DNA from: Vibrio tetraodonis
GTDB taxonomy: Bacteria > Pseudomonadota > Gammaproteobacteria > Enterobacterales > Vibrionaceae
Length of the DNA stretch: 64,000 nt
Assembly: GCF_003350295.1 (NCBI RefSeq)
Contig: NZ_QLYY01000011.1
Span: forward strand, 124,001-188,000
Reading direction: 5' to 3'
In this document: one piece after another, positions 59,620-64,000 of the stretch
How the letters are laid out: each line of letters starts with the position of its first letter
How positions within the stretch are numbered: position 1 is the stretch's first letter
The notes under the pieces: model-generated
What the model was told of the DNA's origin: nothing
The model's database searches: none
Seen by the model: only the letters and a program-made list of their open reading frames with translations
Program-made: the position numbers and the translations under genes

Positions 59620-61113
59620 ATGAGTTTGACGCATGAATCCCGTGTGTTGGAGTTAGATACTCAAGTAGAACTGCTTGAGCGCATGCAATTGCTAACCAAT
59701 TTTGGTTCTAATTTAGTCACGGTTGGTGGTGCGCCTGGAGCAGGTAAATCATGGTTAGCCCAACGTTATTTGGAAGCTTGGGCGTCGGATAAAAACCAAT
59801 CTTTGTTGATGTGTCATCCTAATCAGGATGATCAGCAACGCAGAACCATGGTTTTGACTCAGCTTTTTTCTGAGCCGATGTTTGATCCTACTGACCCTTT
59901 AACTGACAGCTTTTCTCGCCAAATAGGCGAAGAGGGCTGTGATGTTGTTATCGTTATCGATGACGCTCAGCAGTTGAAGGAGTCGTTTGTTTCAGAGTTA
60001 TGGATGTTGGTTCTTGAGGCACAGGACAAACCCAGTTGGACAATCAATGTGGTATTGTTTGCTCAATCTAATTCGCTTGACGTACTGTTGACGCGTTTGA
60101 GTTATGGCCAAGATCACAAGCCTATAGATTTAGAAATAGATCCATTGACTCAGGATGAAGCCGACCGCTTTTTTGAACACCTTGTGATTCGTTTTGTCGA
60201 AGATGAAAGAGAAAAGCGTGTACGTAACGCATATCGGACTGTTGCCCTTCGGCCGGGCGACATTATGGCTTTAGGGGACCATAAAGTGGAAAAAAGGATT
60301 ATTATCCGTTCAATCATTGGCTCACCAATGAATATCGCTCTGTTAGTCATCACTCTACTTCTTCTTATTGGAGGAGGATATTGGTGGCTTATGGTACAGC
60401 CTTCGCCCGAAGATAAGATGCATCAAGTTGAGGACACTCAGGATAAGACAGTACTTCCAGCCTCGCCTGTTAATACTGAAGCCGATACATCATTGTCTAA
60501 TCTTGATACCGATAAGAGCAGTGACATGGACAGCGCAGTAATTGCTGCTGAGGATGACTCTCAGGCGCTACCGCCTAAAGTGACAGAGCAAACCTCTAGT
60601 GTTGGTAGTGGTCAAGATGGGCAACAGCGTGTTGTGATCACATCAGATGTGGTTGATGCTCTGATAGAAGGTAAACCTGAAAAGGCCAGCATAGCTGAAA
60701 ATCAAAATGTGGTGAGTAAATCCGGTATTCGTATTTTGCCAGCCAAAACAGAAAATGCTGCTGTTGCTATTGTATCTGAACCAGAAAAGCCCGTTAAACC
60801 TGTTGTTTCCTTTTCATTTACTAAGGATGAGCTAAAGAATTTTTCTGTGCGCAGCTATACACTGCAACTAGCCGCTGTTCAGTCTTTAGAAGAAGCACAA
60901 GAGTTTCTGGACAAACATAAGCTGGCAGGTAGCGTATATATCTATCCCACATTGCGAAACGGCGCGGATTGGTACATCATCACTTACCAAAACTACCCAA
61001 CAATTCAAGTTGCTAGAGATGCCGTGGAGTCCTTGCCTGCCGATATACAGCAGTTAGATCCTTGGGCTAAGTCACTTAGTCAGGTACATAGAGAAATCGA
61101 TCGAGTGAAATAA
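59620..61113 (+). CDS. damX: DamX: AAA-like ATPase domain, membrane helix and SPOR domain
   Basis: This is a 497-residue protein with three parts. Residues 1-230 are an ExeA/AAA-type domain with Walker A VGGAPGAGKSW (near residues 36-46) and Walker B VVIVIDDAQQL (near residues 109-119). A membrane helix is near residues 241-259. A long acidic, low-complexity linker follows, then a C-terminal SPOR domain (about residues 410-485, SVRSYTLQLAAVQSLEEAQEF) that binds septal peptidoglycan. E. coli DamX also has SPOR but a shorter cytoplasmic part. It lies between aroB and dam. Confidence 0.9.
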   Translation: MSLTHESRVLELDTQVELLERMQLLTNFGSNLVTVGGAPGAGKSWLAQRYLEAWASDKNQSLLMCHPNQDDQQRRTMVLTQLFSEPMFDPTDPLTDSFSRQIGEEGCDVVIVIDDAQQLKESFVSELWMLVLEAQDKPSWTINVVLFAQSNSLDVLLTRLSYGQDHKPIDLEIDPLTQDEADRFFEHLVIRFVEDEREKRVRNAYRTVALRPGDIMALGDHKVEKRIIIRSIIGSPMNIALLVITLLLLIGGGYWWLMVQPSPEDKMHQVEDTQDKTVLPASPVNTEADTSLSNLDTDKSSDMDSAVIAAEDDSQALPPKVTEQTSSVGSGQDGQQRVVITSDVVDALIEGKPEKASIAENQNVVSKSGIRILPAKTENAAVAIVSEPEKPVKPVVSFSFTKDELKNFSVRSYTLQLAAVQSLEEAQEFLDKHKLAGSVYIYPTLRNGADWYIITYQNYPTIQVARDAVESLPADIQQLDPWAKSLSQVHREIDRVK

Positions 61114-61184
61114 CGCTGAGCCGAGATGGAAAATATGTTACATTTCGCAGCCTTAATTTTTGTTTGATTGATTTAGAGCATTAG

Positions 61185-62012
61185 ATGAAGAAGCAGCGCG
61201 CCTTTCTCAAATGGGCTGGTGGAAAATACGGTTTAGTTGAAGATATCCAGCGGTACTTACCAGAAGGTCGTAAGCTAGTGGAACCTTTTGTTGGAGCAGG
61301 GTCAGTGTTTCTTAACACTGACTATGACCACTATTTTCTTGCCGATATCAATCCAGACCTGATTAACCTTTACAATTTGTTGAAAGAGAGGCCACAAGAG
61401 TATATCTCTGAAGCTAAGCGCTGGTTCGTGGCTGAAAACAATCGCAAAGATGCTTATCTGTCGATACGAGCTGAGTTTAATGGTACAGATGATGTTATGT
61501 ATCGTTCTTTGGCTTTTTTATACATGAATCGATTTGGCTTTAATGGTTTGTGCCGCTACAACAAAAAAGGCGGTTTTAATGTCCCGTTTGGCTCGTACAA
61601 AAAACCATATTTTCCCGAAGCGGAATTGGAGTTTTTTGCTAGTAAATCGAAAAAAGCCACCTTCGTTTGTGAAAGCTATCCAGAGACATTTAGGCGCGCC
61701 CGTAAGGGAAGTGTGGTTTATTGTGACCCTCCTTATGCGCCGTTATCGACTACAGCAAACTTCACTTCTTATGCTGGAAATGGATTCACTCTAGATGATC
61801 AAGCTGCTTTGGCTGATGTTGCCGAAAAAGCAGCCAAAGAGCGCCATATTCCGGTGTTAATCTCCAATCACGATACAACCCTAACTCGTCGTCTCTATCA
61901 TGGGGCAGAGCTCAATGTCGTCAAAGTAAAGCGCACCATTAGCCGCAATGGCGCAGGACGCAATAAAGTCGATGAGCTACTGGCTTTGTTCAATCCCAGT
62001 CATGATGACTAA
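61185..62012 (+). CDS. dam: DNA adenine methylase Dam
   Basis: This is a 275-residue methyltransferase of GATC sites. AFLKWAGGKYGLVEDIQRYL and FVGAGSVFLNT form the S-adenosylmethionine site, DINPDLINLYNLLKE follows, and the catalytic DPPY is in VVYCDPPYAPLS (near residues 177-188). It guides mismatch repair, replication timing and gene control. It sits in the conserved damX-dam-rpe order. No clear ribosome-binding site is seen before the ATG. Confidence 0.97.
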   Translation: MKKQRAFLKWAGGKYGLVEDIQRYLPEGRKLVEPFVGAGSVFLNTDYDHYFLADINPDLINLYNLLKERPQEYISEAKRWFVAENNRKDAYLSIRAEFNGTDDVMYRSLAFLYMNRFGFNGLCRYNKKGGFNVPFGSYKKPYFPEAELEFFASKSKKATFVCESYPETFRRARKGSVVYCDPPYAPLSTTANFTSYAGNGFTLDDQAALADVAEKAAKERHIPVLISNHDTTLTRRLYHGAELNVVKVKRTISRNGAGRNKVDELLALFNPSHDD

Positions 62013-62126
62013 GCCCACTTACTCTGGCGATATTTCTCTCATCTAAGCTATCTTATCTGTCTTTGCTTGGGTAGAATGTGCTCAAATGGTCTTTTGGGTT
62101 TACCTACATTCAAACAGAGGTCTGGT

Positions 62127-62798
62127 ATGAAAGATTTCCTTATTGCTCCATCCATTTTATCTGCTGACATGGCACGTCTTGGTGAGGACGTTGACAAAGT
62201 CCTCGCAGCAGGGGCAGATGTGGTTCACTTTGATGTGATGGATAATCATTACGTACCTAACCTAACTTTTGGTGCCCCTATTTGCCAAGCATTGCGTGAT
62301 TACGGTATTACTGCGCCCATCGATGTCCATTTGATGGTAAAGCCTGTTGACCGCATTATTCCAGATTTTGCCAAAGCTGGAGCTTCTATGATTACCTTTC
62401 ATGTCGAAGCTTCTGAGCATGTTGACCGCACCTTACAGCTTATCAAAGAGCATGGATGTAAAGCAGGGGTCGTGCTAAACCCAGCCACACCACTTTCTCA
62501 TCTGGAATATATTATGGATAAACTGGATATGATTTTGCTTATGTCAGTTAATCCTGGTTTTGGTGGGCAATCATTTATCCCTAAAACGCTTGATAAACTC
62601 AAAGCGGTGCGTCGCCTAATCGATCAGTCTGGACGCGATATTCGGTTAGAAATTGATGGTGGGGTTAAGGTCGAAAATATCAAAAAAATTGCTCAAGCAG
62701 GCGCGGACATGTTTGTTGCAGGTTCGGCGATTTTTAATCAACCAGATTATAAGCAAGTGATTGATCGAATGCGTGAAGAGTTAGCAAAGGTAAGATAG
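62127..62798 (+). CDS. rpe: Ribulose-phosphate 3-epimerase
   Basis: This is a 223-residue TIM-barrel enzyme of the pentose phosphate pathway. [33 protein letters not shown] and [12 protein letters not shown] carry the metal-binding and catalytic residues, and [16 protein letters not shown] and LEIDGGV follow. The start at ATG 62127 has AGAGG upstream; a 20-codon extension is rejected. gph follows after four bases. Confidence 0.96.
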   Translation: MKDFLIAPSILSADMARLGEDVDKVLAAGADVVHFDVMDNHYVPNLTFGAPICQALRDYGITAPIDVHLMVKPVDRIIPDFAKAGASMITFHVEASEHVDRTLQLIKEHGCKAGVVLNPATPLSHLEYIMDKLDMILLMSVNPGFGGQSFIPKTLDKLKAVRRLIDQSGRDIRLEIDGGVKVENIKKIAQAGADMFVAGSAIFNQPDYKQVIDRMREELAKVR

Positions 62799-62802
62799 TT
62801 AG

Positions 62803-63489
62803 ATGAGTAATATAAAATTGATCGCGTTTGATCTCGATGGCACTTTACTTGATAGTGTGCCAGATCTTGCTTTAGCAGCTGATCAGACACTGCAAGCTCT
62901 TGGTTTTCCTCGTGTTACCGAAGAACAAGTGCGTGACTACGTTGGTAATGGTGCTGATGTGCTTATCGCGAGAGCCTTGAGTGCTAGCATTGAAGTTAAC
63001 CCCGATTTAGATCCTGGTCTCCAAGCTAAGGCTCGTCAGCTATTTGATGATTATTATGAGAAAACTGGACATCAACTGAGTCACTTGTACGCAAAAGTTA
63101 GCCAAACACTCGAGCAGCTTCATCAAGCAGGGTTTGCAATGGCTTTGGTGACTAATAAGCCGTCTAAGTTTGTTCCTGAGGTGCTTAAGAAGCATCAAAT
63201 TGATATGTTTTTTGCTGAGATTATTGGCGGTGACACTTTCCCAGATAAGAAGCCCAATCCCATAGCTCTTAATTGGTTACTTGAGAAGTATGAGTTACAG
63301 CCAGAGCAGATGTTAATGGTTGGAGATTCAAAAAATGATATTTTAGCTGCAAAAAATGCTGGCTGCTTATCATTTGGACTTACCTATGGTTACAATCATG
63401 GTGAGCCAATCTCGGATTCAAAGCCCGACTTTGTATCTGATTGTATTGCTGATTTGCTCGATGTTGCTCAGGTTTGTCCGCAGTTGTAA
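62803..63489 (+). CDS. gph: Phosphoglycolate phosphatase
   Basis: This is a 228-residue HAD-family phosphatase. The nucleophile motif AFDLDGTLLDSVPDLALA is near residues 8-25, VTNKPSKF is motif II, and MVGDSKNDILAAKNAG is motif IV. It removes phosphate from 2-phosphoglycolate formed during DNA repair. It is closely linked to rpe and followed by a terminator-like hairpin before trpS. Confidence 0.95.
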   Translation: MSNIKLIAFDLDGTLLDSVPDLALAADQTLQALGFPRVTEEQVRDYVGNGADVLIARALSASIEVNPDLDPGLQAKARQLFDDYYEKTGHQLSHLYAKVSQTLEQLHQAGFAMALVTNKPSKFVPEVLKKHQIDMFFAEIIGGDTFPDKKPNPIALNWLLEKYELQPEQMLMVGDSKNDILAAKNAGCLSFGLTYGYNHGEPISDSKPDFVSDCIADLLDVAQVCPQL

Positions 63490-63533
63490 CAAAAGATCTT
63501 CCAAAATACTCGTTAATGAGTACACTGAGTACG

Positions 63534-63563
63534 CCGCGTGGTAGACAAGCTATGCGGTTTTTT
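63534..63563 (+). terminator. Terminator-like hairpin between gph and trpS
   Basis: CCGCGTGGT (63534-63542) pairs with GCTATGCGG (63549-63557) with a few G-T pairs, followed by six T. Confidence 0.6.
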
Positions 63564-63598
63564 CATTTTTTAGATTAAGAAGTCAAGGAATCATTCTC

Positions 63599-64000
63599 AT
63601 GAGCAAGCCCATTGTATTGAGTGGTGTGCAACCCTCAGGTGAACTAAGTATCGGTAACTACTTGGGTGCTCTACGTCAGTGGCAACAGATGCAAGACGAT
63701 TATGATTGCCAATACTGTGTGGTTGACCTTCATGCGATTACGGTTCGCCAGGACCCTAAAGCACTGCATGAAGCGACGCTAGATGCATTGGCGATTTGTT
63801 TGGCCGTTGGTGTTGACCCACAAAAGAGCACGCTATTTGTTCAATCTCATGTACCAGAGCATGCGCAATTGGGCTGGCTTCTTAATTGTTACACCCAGAT
63901 GGGAGAGCTGAGCCGAATGACTCAGTTTAAAGACAAATCTGCTCGATATGCCAATGATGTTAATGCGGGTTTGTTTGGTTATCCTGTTTTGATGGCGGCA
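63599..64000 (+). CDS. trpS: Tryptophanyl-tRNA synthetase, N-terminal part (3' end outside window)
   Basis: The first 134 residues are visible and the frame stays open to the window edge. [20 protein letters not shown] includes the class I HIGH-like motif (SIGN), followed by [25 protein letters not shown] and [17 protein letters not shown], all typical of bacterial TrpRS. AAGGA lies about ten bases before the ATG at 63599. It closes the dam-rpe-gph-trpS cluster. Confidence 0.96.
   Translation, partial: MSKPIVLSGVQPSGELSIGNYLGALRQWQQMQDDYDCQYCVVDLHAITVRQDPKALHEATLDALAICLAVGVDPQKSTLFVQSHVPEHAQLGWLLNCYTQMGELSRMTQFKDKSARYANDVNAGLFGYPVLMAA

Overview
The window is chromosomal DNA of a Vibrio or very close relative. 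The evidence is the proteins and their order: metF-metL-metB / metJ - maeB - rpmE - priA - cytR - ftsN - hslVU, frdDCBA / epmA, secB-gpsA-cysE / aphA, ppc, argE / argCBG-argH(A), oxyR / mrcA / pilMNOPQ-aroK-aroB-damX-dam-rpe-gph-trpS. AphA (Vibrio quorum-sensing regulator), an ArgH-acetyltransferase fusion and a hybrid peroxiredoxin-glutaredoxin beside oxyR are typical of this genus. I could not assign a species.

Region 1 (1-9034) is the end of a Wzx/Wzy-type surface polysaccharide locus (capsule or O-antigen) and is visibly more AT-rich than the rest. It holds the end of a Wzx flippase, an EpsG-like polymerase, three glycosyltransferases, UDP-glucose dehydrogenase (ugd), a UDP-glucuronate 4-epimerase-like enzyme and an initiating sugar transferase. 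It also carries decay scars: an internally deleted second ugd (6615-6984) and a probable transposase remnant (about 4008-4268). The product should contain uronic acid, because Ugd makes UDP-glucuronate and the epimerase would convert it to UDP-galacturonate.

Region 2 (9035-32144) is core genome. It has a DUF3135 gene, groES-groEL behind a sigma-32-like promoter, glpX, a small membrane protein, zapB, the methionine regulon with tandem MetJ boxes, malic enzyme, ribosomal protein L31, priA, cytR, ftsN, heat-shock hslVU, an iodotyrosine-deiodinase-like flavoprotein and fumarate reductase frdABCD.

Region 3 (32531-47098) holds epmA, a rhodanese-domain protein, secB-gpsA-cysE, aphA, ppc, and arginine biosynthesis (argE divergent from argCBG, then argH fused to a GNAT acetyltransferase behind its own pair of ARG boxes).

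Region 4 (47270-64000) holds a DUF3624 membrane protein, a redox cluster (dihydrolipoamide-dehydrogenase-like enzyme with a cysteine-rich tail, hybrid Prx-Grx, oxyR), PBP1A, type IV pilus genes pilMNOPQ, then aroK-aroB-damX-dam-rpe-gph and the start of trpS.

I found no rRNA, tRNA, CRISPR array, intact insertion sequence, prophage or defence island. I do not see a clearly undescribed multi-gene system. The most unusual items are the scars in the polysaccharide locus, a CIRCE-like inverted repeat in the groE leader, a 36-bp dyad upstream of the initiating sugar transferase, the deiodinase-like enzyme, and the cysteine tail of the dehydrogenase beside oxyR.
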